Part shown: in pieces, positions 1 to 5,254 of the stretch | Layout: each line of letters opens with the position of its first letter | Position numbering within the stretch: position 1 is the first letter of the stretch | Assembly (NCBI GenBank): GCA_012727545.1 | Contig: JAAYHA010000060.1 | Coordinates: forward strand, 1-7,830 | Length of the DNA stretch: 7,830 nt | Reading direction: 5' to 3' | Source: Synergistaceae bacterium | Lineage (GTDB): Bacteria > Synergistota > Synergistia > Synergistales > Synergistaceae | The notes under the pieces: generated by a model | Database searches by the model: none | The model's input: the letters and a program-made list of their open reading frames with translations, nothing else | Told to the model about the DNA's origin: nothing | Made by a program: the position numbers and the translations under genes

Positions 1-287
1 CGTGAGTCAAGGCCTCTTGTTTTCGCTGCTTCTGCAAAAAGGAGTGCATGCGCCATCTGGTTGACAAGATCAACTCTCTCGGGAAGTGTGGACTGTGCAA
101 GCATAAGGCCCACCATCATCTGGTTGCCTCCTGTTGTGGTAGCCATGAGGTTCAGCACCTCTTTTTCATCGAGAGTCGATGTTCCTACTGTCAGGACCGG
201 TTTATCGGCAGCGATGGCAGCTGAAGTGCCAATTAACAGTACAAATAAGAAAACTGCGATGACCTTTGTGACTTTTTTGAAAGACAT
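1..287 (-). CDS. Exported SurA/PrsA-like folding protein, N-terminal part
   Basis: The first 95 residues of a gene that runs off the left edge of the window. The start is ATG at 287, preceded 8 nt upstream by a strong GGAGGG ribosome binding site. Residues 1-27 form a typical Sec signal peptide: a short Lys-rich start (MSFKKVTK), a hydrophobic core, and an AIA-A cleavage site near residue 26. The mature start (LTVGTSTLDEKEVL, then a helix with ERVDLVNQMAHALLFAEAAK and GLD) resembles the N-terminal chaperone segment of SurA/PpiC/PrsA proteins, where a 'value-set-at-start, delete-in-loop, hold-residues, a-x-x-GL' pattern is usual. The catalytic parvulin domain would lie outside the window, so prolyl isomerase activity cannot be confirmed. 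It follows clpC but is separated from it by a terminator. No convincing promoter is visible in the 60 nt between; only weak -35/-10-like AT-rich stretches occur. The gene and its export are near certain; the family call is moderate. Confidence 0.7.
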   Translation of the reverse strand, partial: MSFKKVTKVIAVFLFVLLIGTSAAIAADKPVLTVGTSTLDEKEVLNLMATTTGGNQMMVGLMLAQSTLPERVDLVNQMAHALLFAEAAKTRGLDS

Positions 288-295
288 AACAAAAT

Positions 296-304
296 CCCTC
301 CTGG
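296..304 (-). promoter_or_regulatory. Strong ribosome binding site of the exported folding-protein gene
   Basis: On the minus strand this reads CCAGGAGGG, 8 nt before the ATG at 287. It fixes the start of the gene at the left edge. Confidence 0.8.
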
Positions 305-346
305 ATATTCCCTGTTATTTTTAAAATGCAAAACAAATGCTATCAC

Positions 347-393
347 AAAAAACGAAAACCCGAGAGGATAAAAATACATATCATCCTCCCGGG
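347..393 (-). terminator. Rho-independent terminator of the ctsR-mcsA-clpC operon
   Basis: On the minus strand an 11-bp stem is formed by CCCGGGAGGAT (393-383) and ATCCTCTCGGG (369-359). It has one G-U pair and a 13-nt AT-rich loop. A T-rich tail, TTTTCGTTTTTT (358-347), follows directly. It lies 18 nt after the clpC stop codon and separates the operon from the next gene. Confidence 0.9.
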
Positions 394-411
394 CCCTGTT
401 ATTTTCTCAGC

Positions 412-2886
412 TCACTTTTTTTCTGTCTCGAATTTCAGTTCTCCGTCGGCTACAGTGACTAAAACTTTTTCCCCTGCTTTGACAGTTCCCTCAAGCATAA
501 GATTGGAGAGAGAATCCTCCACCAGCTTCTGTATTGCCCTGCGAAGGGGTCTTGCTCCGTATTTGGGGTCATATCCGCGCTCAAGAAGCAGTTTTTTCGC
601 TTCTTCATCTATTTCCAGAGTTATCTGACACTCCAAAGTCCTGGCCTTGACCTCCTCCAGCATTATGTCAACTATTTTGAGGAGCTCTTCCTTGCCAAGC
701 GGGTTAAATACAATGATCTCATCTATCCTGTTCATGAACTCAGGTCTGAAGACAGTCTTTGCTGATTCAAGAACGGTTGATTTCATTTTGTCTGTATCGA
801 AATCACCCAATTTCTTATCAGCATCAGCAAATCCCATGCTCCGGGTCCTCATTGCGTCGCTCAGTCCGATATTGGACGTCATTATGATCACTGCATTCTT
901 GAAGTCTGTAAGGTGTCCCTGGCCATCAGTCAGCCTTCCGTCCTCTAGAAGTTGAAGAAGCATATTGAAGACATCGGGATGGGCCTTTTCTATCTCGTCG
1001 AAAAGGACTACCGAATATGGCCTGCGCCTGATAGCCTCTGTAAGCTTGCCCCCCTCTTCAAAACCTATATAACCGGGTGGGGCTCCTATCAGTTTGGCGG
1101 CTTCGTGCCTCTCCATAAATTCACTCATGTCAAGCCTTATCATGGCATCATCGCTTCCAAACATAAATTCCGCCAACGATCTTGCCATTTCTGTCTTTCC
1201 GACTCCCGTGGGGCCAAGGAACAAGAAGCTTCCAACCGGTCTTTTGGGGTCCTTCATACCACTCCTTGACCTTCTGATCGCACGAGCTACAGCAAGCAGA
1301 GCTTCATCCTGTCCGATAAGCCTCTGCCTTATTTCGTCTTCCATCCTCATAAGCCTTCTGCTTTCCTCTTCAGTCAGCTGAGTAACTGGGATCCCTGTCC
1401 ACTCAGAGACGATCGAGGCAATGTCTTCTGCCTTTACGTCAGGTGTAAACTGGTTCCGTGATTCGGTCCAGCTTTTGCGCCATTCGGCTATCTGTGTAAT
1501 AAGATCTTTTTCCTGATCCCTCAGGTCAGCAGCCTTTTCAAACTCCTGAGATCCGACCGCTGCCTCTTTTTCCCTTTTTATGTCCACAACGCTTCTCTCG
1601 AGCGCTTTAAGATCGTCCGGCACTTCAAGCGTCTGGATCCTCGCCCTTGCGGAAGCCTCATCGATGAGATCAATGGCCTTGTCGGGCAGGAACCTTTCTG
1701 TGATGTAACGCTCAGAAAGCCTTGCTGCGGCAGCAAGCGCATCGTCTGTGATCTTCACCCTGTGGTGTGCCTCATAGTTGTCCCTTAGTCCCTTCAGTAT
1801 GCTTACTGTATCCTCTTCTGAGGGCTCCTCCACCTGTACGGGCTGAAAACGTCTTTCAAGGGCGGCGTCTTTTTCAATGTACTTTCTGTACTCTGTGATC
1901 GTCGTCGCACCTATCACCTGGAACTCTCCCCTTGAGAGGCTGGGCTTGATGATATTTGCGGCGTCGACAGCGCCCTCTGCTCCTCCGGCTCCTACAAGGG
2001 TGTGTATTTCATCTATGAATAGAATTACCTTTTTGGCTTCCCTTACCTCTTTCACGATCCTGCGCATGCGTTCTTCAAACTCGCCCCTGTACTTAGTCCC
2101 TGCCACCAGGTTCGCTACGTTGAGCTGCATGACACGCTTGTCTTTGAGGATCTCGGGTATCTCCCCCGAGATTATCCTCTGGGCGAGTCCCTCCGCTATG
2201 GCTGTTTTTCCCACGCCGGGTTCACCTATCAGCACAGGGTTGTTCTTCGTCCTGCGTGATAATATCTGGACTACTCTCTGTATTTCCTTGTCCCTTCCGA
2301 TAACAGGATCCAACTCACTGTTCCTGGCCATGTTCGTAAGGTCTATGCCTATCTGGTCAAGAGTTGGCGTCCTGCTATGCACCTGGGCTTCCGGTCTGCC
2401 GGGGGGAAGCTCCTCTGCCTTGAGAGGGTCGGATTCAGGTTCGACCTGGTTCCCGCTTAGGATATTCCTGACCATCATCCGTGTCCTTGCAAGATCCATC
2501 CCATGGGAGGCGAGGAGCTGGGCAGCCATGCCTTCGCCTTCAGCAAGGATCCCGAGAAGGATATGCTCAGTACCTATATAATTGACGCCCATTTTTCTGG
2601 CTTCCCTCATGGAAAGATCTATAACAAGCTTTGCCCTTGGGCTGGAGGGAAGGTCTACAGGCTCAGACCTGGGTCTTACAGTTCCTATAAGACTTTCTAT
2701 CTCTGCCTTGAGCACTTCCGGATGCAGCCCATAATTTGCCAGGATCTGCGTAACTATGCCATCAGCATCATCGAGGAGCCCCAAGAGTATATGTTCTGTT
2801 CCTACGACCTCGTGTCCAAGACGCAAAGCCTCATGATGAGCAAGCTGGAAAACCCTCTTGCCCCTTTCAGTAAAATTCTGCCACAT
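412..2886 (-). CDS. clpC: AAA+ unfoldase ClpC, Hsp100 partner of ClpP
   Basis: Full-length, 824 residues. ClpC is a cytoplasmic ATP-driven hexamer that unfolds proteins and feeds them to ClpP. Order of domains: two N-domain repeats (about 4-145), first AAA+ module with Walker A GEPGVGKT (221-228), pore loop KYRGEFEER (265-273), Walker B ILFIDE (288-293) and the arginine-finger segment ALERRF (342-347). A middle domain with a UVR-type helical pair (about 428-462) separates this from the second AAA+ module: Walker A GPTGVGKT (558-565), pore loop GYIGFEEGG (605-613), Walker B VVLFDE (626-631) and sensor-2 GARPLRR (777-783). An MGF tripeptide (684-686) sits where ClpC carries its ClpP-docking loop, so it should work with ClpP rather than act as a ClpB disaggregase; the short middle domain agrees. 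The start ATG lies 6 nt after the mcsA-like stop, and its GAGG (2894-2891) partly overlaps that stop codon, which suggests translational coupling. No key residue appears to be missing. Confidence 0.98.
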   Translation of the reverse strand: MWQNFTERGKRVFQLAHHEALRLGHEVVGTEHILLGLLDDADGIVTQILANYGLHPEVLKAEIESLIGTVRPRSEPVDLPSSPRAKLVIDLSMREARKMGVNYIGTEHILLGILAEGEGMAAQLLASHGMDLARTRMMVRNILSGNQVEPESDPLKAEELPPGRPEAQVHSRTPTLDQIGIDLTNMARNSELDPVIGRDKEIQRVVQILSRRTKNNPVLIGEPGVGKTAIAEGLAQRIISGEIPEILKDKRVMQLNVANLVAGTKYRGEFEERMRRIVKEVREAKKVILFIDEIHTLVGAGGAEGAVDAANIIKPSLSRGEFQVIGATTITEYRKYIEKDAALERRFQPVQVEEPSEEDTVSILKGLRDNYEAHHRVKITDDALAAAARLSERYITERFLPDKAIDLIDEASARARIQTLEVPDDLKALERSVVDIKREKEAAVGSQEFEKAADLRDQEKDLITQIAEWRKSWTESRNQFTPDVKAEDIASIVSEWTGIPVTQLTEEESRRLMRMEDEIRQRLIGQDEALLAVARAIRRSRSGMKDPKRPVGSFLFLGPTGVGKTEMARSLAEFMFGSDDAMIRLDMSEFMERHEAAKLIGAPPGYIGFEEGGKLTEAIRRRPYSVVLFDEIEKAHPDVFNMLLQLLEDGRLTDGQGHLTDFKNAVIIMTSNIGLSDAMRTRSMGFADADKKLGDFDTDKMKSTVLESAKTVFRPEFMNRIDEIIVFNPLGKEELLKIVDIMLEEVKARTLECQITLEIDEEAKKLLLERGYDPKYGARPLRRAIQKLVEDSLSNLMLEGTVKAGEKVLVTVADGELKFETEKK

Positions 2887-2892
2887 TCAGCC

Positions 2893-3378
2893 TCACGCAT
2901 CCTTTTCTTTTTCTGTCTTTTCTTCCAGATCCTTTATCTGATCCCTGATCTGAGCTGCAAGTTCATAATTTTCTGATTTAACAGCTTCTGTCATCTCGTC
3001 TCTCAATAAGGAAAGCTTATCCCTTTTCACCGCAGGTGCACCAGCGATCTCTCCACAGGGGACCCTCTCCGCACATTTCTTATCATTCGGAGCCAGCATG
3101 GACCACGAAATAGCCTCACCGCAGTGCGGGCAAGTCAATTCAATGTCCGCTTCGTCATTCATTCCCGTCATTGCAGGTAATATCAGATCTTTAAGAGCCT
3201 CCTGGAGATCCAGTATCCCTTCAAGAGAGAATGTCATTTTCATCATCTTAGCGGCCTCGTCAAACGGTATCACTTCTTTGGCACACTGTCTGCAAAGATA
3301 GTCAACTGTACGTTTTCCGTTTACGATCCTCAGAAGATGCACTTCGGCATTATTTGCACCGCATCTTTCGCACAGCAT
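2893..3378 (-). CDS. mcsA: McsA-like zinc-finger and UVR-domain protein
   Basis: 161 residues, starting at ATG 3378 behind a very good GAGGTGA site. A longer reading from a TTG at 3402 overlaps ctsR and has no binding site, so it was not used. The N-terminus has CERC (3-6) and CRQC (29-32), the usual first zinc site of McsA. The second site is unusual: CPHC (83-86) is followed by C102 and C108 spaced as CX5C rather than CXXC. The C-terminus (about 121-154) is a UVR motif (EN-YELAAQIRDQIKDLEE), the segment through which this family and UvrB/UvrC pair with partners. In Bacillus, McsA activates the arginine kinase McsB and modulates CtsR and ClpC. No mcsB follows here, so the kinase-activator role is doubtful in this context and a direct adaptor role with ClpC or CtsR is more likely. 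The gene is 10 nt after ctsR and 6 nt before clpC, all in one operon. Confidence 0.9.
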   Translation of the reverse strand: MLCERCGANNAEVHLLRIVNGKRTVDYLCRQCAKEVIPFDEAAKMMKMTFSLEGILDLQEALKDLILPAMTGMNDEADIELTCPHCGEAISWSMLAPNDKKCAERVPCGEIAGAPAVKRDKLSLLRDEMTEAVKSENYELAAQIRDQIKDLEEKTEKEKDA

Positions 3379-3383
3379 CAGGA

Positions 3384-3390
3384 TCACCTC
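3384..3390 (-). promoter_or_regulatory. Ribosome binding site that sets the mcsA start
   Basis: GAGGTGA on the minus strand, 5 nt before ATG 3378 and overlapping the ctsR stop codon (3391-3389). It favours the ATG at 3378 over the upstream TTG at 3402 and suggests coupled translation of ctsR and mcsA. Confidence 0.85.
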
Positions 3391-3880
3391 ATCCAAGCGC
3401 AAGGCTTGTTAATATTTTTTTCAGCAGTTCTGCTCTCATAAGATCACGCCTGTACGGCGAAACATCAAAGAGAGAGCGTCCGTTTTCTTCCTGGCTTCTC
3501 AGCGCCACTTCAATGATAAGGCGCTCCCTGGGAGAGATAACATCCCTGTTTTGAAGGTTGACCAGCAATTTCCTCGATTCCTGTTCCGTTATCGCATTTC
3601 CGACAAGGTCTGCAAGGTGGACTACCTCTTCATCACAGTTGTTGAACGTGAGCTGGATAACTTTAATGTAACCATGCCCGCCTCTCTGGCTCTCTACGAG
3701 AAACCCGTTTTCGGGGGCGAACCGGCTTCTGAGCACGTAGTTGATCTGACTTGGCACACATCCGAATCTTTCGGCCAGGTCCTTTCGCCTGAGGGATACC
3801 TCCCCTACTTCGTTTTCTTCCAGAAGCTGGGCTATATATTCCTCTATGATCTGGGTAAGACTTGATGACGGCAAGGACAT
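3389..3880 (-). CDS. ctsR: Heat-shock repressor CtsR
   Basis: 163 residues from ATG 3880, chosen because GGAGTGA lies 5 nt before it. A GTG at 3889 in the same frame overlaps that site and is less likely. CtsR is a dimeric winged-helix repressor that binds tandem heptads in front of clp genes and lets go on heat or protein stress. The DNA-binding region is clear: RRKDLAERFGCVPSQINYVLRSRF (about 31-54), then the wing GFLVESQRGGHGYIKV (59-74). The wing normally carries four glycines (RGGGGYI), the part that senses heat; here it is G-G-H-G (67-70). The C-terminal half (about 98-163), with VISPRERLIIEVALR and LRDLMRAELLKKILTSL-like helices, matches the dimerisation domain (the exact residues are YRRDLMRAELLKKILTSLALG). 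It is the first gene of the operon and has a CtsR box over its own promoter, so autoregulation is expected. Confidence 0.96.
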   Translation of the reverse strand: MSLPSSSLTQIIEEYIAQLLEENEVGEVSLRRKDLAERFGCVPSQINYVLRSRFAPENGFLVESQRGGHGYIKVIQLTFNNCDEEVVHLADLVGNAITEQESRKLLVNLQNRDVISPRERLIIEVALRSQEENGRSLFDVSPYRRDLMRAELLKKILTSLALG

Positions 3881-3885
3881 TCGTG

Positions 3886-3892
3886 TCACTCC
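3886..3892 (-). promoter_or_regulatory. Ribosome binding site that sets the ctsR start
   Basis: GGAGTGA on the minus strand, 5 nt before ATG 3880. The alternative GTG start at 3889 lies inside this site and so cannot use it. Confidence 0.75.
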
Positions 3893-3911
3893 ATTTCTTT
3901 AAGCTGACACG

Positions 3912-3940
3912 ATTATATAATTTTGGTCAGTATAAGTCAA
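3912..3940 (-). promoter_or_regulatory. Sigma-A type promoter of the ctsR operon
   Basis: On the minus strand the -35 is TTGACT (3940-3935), the spacer is exactly 17 nt (3934-3918), and the -10 is a perfect TATAAT (3917-3912). Transcription should start near 3905, giving a leader of about 25 nt before ctsR. The CtsR box overlaps the -35. Confidence 0.9.
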
Positions 3941-3941
3941 G
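3925..3941 (+). promoter_or_regulatory. CtsR operator over the ctsR promoter -35
   Basis: Read on the plus strand: GGTCAGT-ATA-AGTCAAG. The known CtsR site is two heptads RGTCAAA separated by NAN. The first heptad matches 5 of 7, the spacer matches, and the second matches 6 of 7. It covers the whole -35 and part of the spacer, so bound repressor would block RNA polymerase. This supports autoregulation of ctsR-mcsA-clpC. No second box is seen in the window. Confidence 0.85.
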
Positions 3942-3977
3942 GAAATAGAGGCCGAAGAATGGTGCTTTATCGTAATT

Positions 3978-4026
3978 AAAAAGGGCCGGGCCTTACTGAA
4001 AATAAGCCGGTCAAAGGCCGGCTTAT
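3978..4026 (-). terminator. Terminator after plsY, with two overlapping hairpins
   Basis: On the minus strand a perfect 9-bp stem, ATAAGCCGG (4026-4018) with CCGGCTTAT (4010-4002) and a 7-nt loop, is followed by TTTT. The 3' arm can instead pair with a later TAAGGCCCGG (3995-3986, with a 2-nt bulge), and that second hairpin is followed by CCCTTTTT (down to 3978). Either form would end plsY transcription before the ctsR promoter. Confidence 0.75.
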
Positions 4027-4071
4027 ATGTTCGAAAAGATATGCAGAGACGGTCAGGAGCATGCAGTTTGT

Positions 4072-4668
4072 TTAATTGTGTTCGCCGGTCTTGTCTTCAG
4101 TGCCTTCGACAAGTCTCTTGATATTGCCCTTGTGGCGCCATGTCGAAAGAGCCGCAAGAAAAAGTCCTGCCAGGTAATATGGGCGGGGCATCCCAAAGAG
4201 GGGCATTAGGAGAACGGAAGCAAAGAGCGCTGCTATGGAAGCAACACATACATATCTTGTCATTTTGAGTGTCGCATACCATACAGCTCCGCCTATAAGC
4301 GCGGGGAGAGGGTTGAAGAAATCAAAAAACGCAAATACTCCGAATGTGGTAGCAACACCTTTGCCGCCTCTCCACCCAAGCCAGACAGGATAATTGTGTC
4401 CAAGCACGGAGAAGACGCCGGTGAGTGCCAGAATAATGCTGCTATCTGTGAAGAATGACGCCAGAAGAACTGCCATGCCGCCTTTAAGCATATCAAAGAC
4501 AGCAACAGCAACAGCCCATTTTTTCCCCAGCACCCGGCCTGTGTTTGTCGCGCCGATGTTGCCTGACCCGAAGTCACGCACATCAAGGCCTTTCAATATT
4601 TTTACAGCCAGGTAACCTGTGGGGCAGGAACCCGCAAGATATCCGAAAATAAGCCAGAAAATTGACAT
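4072..4668 (-). CDS. plsY: Acyl-phosphate:glycerol-3-phosphate acyltransferase PlsY
   Basis: 198 residues, the normal family length. PlsY is an inner-membrane enzyme that transfers an acyl chain from acyl-phosphate to glycerol-3-phosphate, giving lysophosphatidate, the first committed step of phospholipid synthesis. All three conserved cytoplasmic motifs are present: GSGNIGATNTGR (34-45), GHNYPVWLGWRGGKGVAT (90-107) and HKGNIKRLVEGTE (179-191). A conserved D-x-x-KG (59-63) is there too. Several hydrophobic membrane segments lie between them (about 3-22, 52-72, 78-95, 108-135, 138-172). ATG 4668 was chosen because GGTGA lies 4 nt upstream; an in-frame TTG at 4686 would place extra residues with no binding site. 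It lies downstream of ompH in the same direction but beyond ompH's strong terminator, and no good promoter is visible in the 40 nt between, so its expression may depend on read-through. Confidence 0.97.
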   Translation of the reverse strand: MSIFWLIFGYLAGSCPTGYLAVKILKGLDVRDFGSGNIGATNTGRVLGKKWAVAVAVFDMLKGGMAVLLASFFTDSSIILALTGVFSVLGHNYPVWLGWRGGKGVATTFGVFAFFDFFNPLPALIGGAVWYATLKMTRYVCVASIAALFASVLLMPLFGMPRPYYLAGLFLAALSTWRHKGNIKRLVEGTEDKTGEHN

Positions 4669-4708
4669 CAGATCACCGCCGATCAATACTTACTTGATAA
4701 AAGAGACG

Positions 4709-4742
4709 AAAAAAGCGCCATCCCGAATTAACGGAACGGCGC
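4709..4742 (-). terminator. Strong rho-independent terminator after ompH
   Basis: On the minus strand GCGCCGTTCCG (4742-4732) pairs with CGGGATGGCGC (4725-4715) in an 11-bp stem with two G-U pairs and a 6-nt loop, followed directly by six Ts (4714-4709). It lies 17 nt after the ompH stop and 40 nt before the plsY start. Confidence 0.92.
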
Positions 4743-4759
4743 CCAACTTTTTAAGAGTT

Positions 4760-5179
4760 CTACCTCTTAAGGGCGGTCACCACATCATTTGTGATATCGA
4801 TACCGCCATAGTAGACAAGACCCTTGTTCAACACTATCGTTATACCCTTTGTCTTGGCGACCTTTGCGATAGTCTCGTTGATCTCCTTAAGGATGGGGTT
4901 CATCAGTTTAGCCTCTTCTTCCCTCATTTCAAGCTGGAGGGTCTGTACGATGTTGGCCTTTTTCTTTTCATCAGTTTCCTTATCGAATGCAGCCTTAGCC
5001 GTTTCAGATTTTTTCTTTCCTATTGCTTCGATCTGCTGCTGGGCCTGCTTGAACTTAGGGAACTGCTGAAGGACAGCCATCTCGTCAACAAATCCGACCT
5101 TTTCCTCTGCTGCTGATGCAACGGTATATACAGAGAATATTGCAAGGACTGCAACTAGTAATACTGCTAATTTTTTCAT
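4760..5179 (-). CDS. Periplasmic chaperone of the Skp/OmpH family
   Basis: 139 residues, somewhat shorter than the 161 of E. coli Skp. Skp is a trimer that holds unfolded outer-membrane proteins in the periplasm on their way to the BAM machinery. Residues 1-23 are a clear Sec signal peptide (MKKLAVLLVAVLAIFSV, cleavage at ASA-A, residue 23/24). The mature protein opens with EKVGFVDEMAVLQQFPKFK, the typical family start (V-x-x-VD-x-x-x-V-L-x-x-x-P), then a Lys/Glu/Gln-rich helical arm (about 40-105) likely to form the coiled-coil tentacles. It ends with KGITIVLNKGLVYYGGIDITNDVVTAL, the usual closing strand-helix (A-x-x-x-G-x-x-x-V-L...G-x-D-IT). AGGAGG (5194-5189) lies 9 nt before the ATG. It has its own promoter and terminator, so it is probably transcribed alone. 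Its presence implies an outer membrane. Confidence 0.93.
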   Translation of the reverse strand: MKKLAVLLVAVLAIFSVYTVASAAEEKVGFVDEMAVLQQFPKFKQAQQQIEAIGKKKSETAKAAFDKETDEKKKANIVQTLQLEMREEEAKLMNPILKEINETIAKVAKTKGITIVLNKGLVYYGGIDITNDVVTALKR

Positions 5180-5188
5180 TTGGTGTAA

Positions 5189-5194
5189 CCTCCT
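5189..5194 (-). promoter_or_regulatory. Strong ribosome binding site of ompH
   Basis: A perfect AGGAGG on the minus strand, 9 nt before ATG 5179, in keeping with a well-expressed envelope protein. Confidence 0.85.
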
Positions 5195-5221
5195 GTAATT
5201 TCCTGTCTGAACACACGGAGA

Positions 5222-5250
5222 ATTTTATATCCTGATATGGATATTGTCCA
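5222..5250 (-). promoter_or_regulatory. Sigma-A type promoter of ompH
   Basis: On the minus strand -35 TGGACA (5250-5245) and -10 TAAAAT (5227-5222) are separated by exactly 17 nt; each box is 5 of 6 to consensus. The start would be near 5215, giving a leader of about 36 nt. The -35 lies 4 nt after the ygiQ stop codon. An 18-bp inverted repeat fills the spacer (see the next entry). Confidence 0.75.
5227..5244. repeat. 18-bp inverted repeat inside the ompH promoter, possible operator
   Basis: ATATCC-TGATAT-GGATAT: two perfect 6-bp arms around a 6-bp centre, lying exactly between the -35 and -10 of the ompH promoter and touching the first base of the -10. The position is that of a repressor or MerR-type activator site. 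No regulator gene is adjacent, and AT-rich arms make a chance match possible. Confidence 0.45.
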
Positions 5251-5254
5251 TAGC

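Noticed and set aside
319..342. Short direct repeat GCATTT-GTTTT-GCATTT before the exported folding-protein gene
   Set aside because: It is short and AT-rich, with no promoter or operator pattern that can be defended.
1877..2581. A 234-codon open frame on the plus strand
   Set aside because: It lies fully antisense within the first AAA+ and N-terminal parts of clpC, has no ribosome binding site, and its product has no recognisable domain; it is a by-product of clpC codon use.
428..2886. Possibility that the Hsp100 gene is clpB rather than clpC
   Set aside because: The middle domain is a short UVR-type pair, not the long ClpB coiled coil; a ClpP-docking-type MGF loop is present; and it shares an operon with ctsR and mcsA.
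3379..3402. Longer mcsA reading from TTG at 3402
   Set aside because: It overlaps ctsR, lacks a binding site, and the ATG at 3378 has a near-perfect GAGGTGA and begins right at the conserved CERC.
3881..3889. Longer ctsR reading from GTG at 3889
   Set aside because: The GTG lies inside the ribosome binding site that fits the ATG at 3880.
4009..4015. A perfect GGTCAAA heptad that could be a CtsR half-site
   Set aside because: The following bases do not form a second heptad at the right distance, and it lies in the loop and stem of the plsY terminator.
4293..4586. A 97-codon open frame on the minus strand
   Set aside because: It lies inside plsY in another frame, whereas the plsY frame carries all three family motifs.
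4669..4686. Longer plsY reading from TTG at 4686
   Set aside because: It has no binding site, while GGTGA lies just before ATG 4668, which also matches the usual family start.
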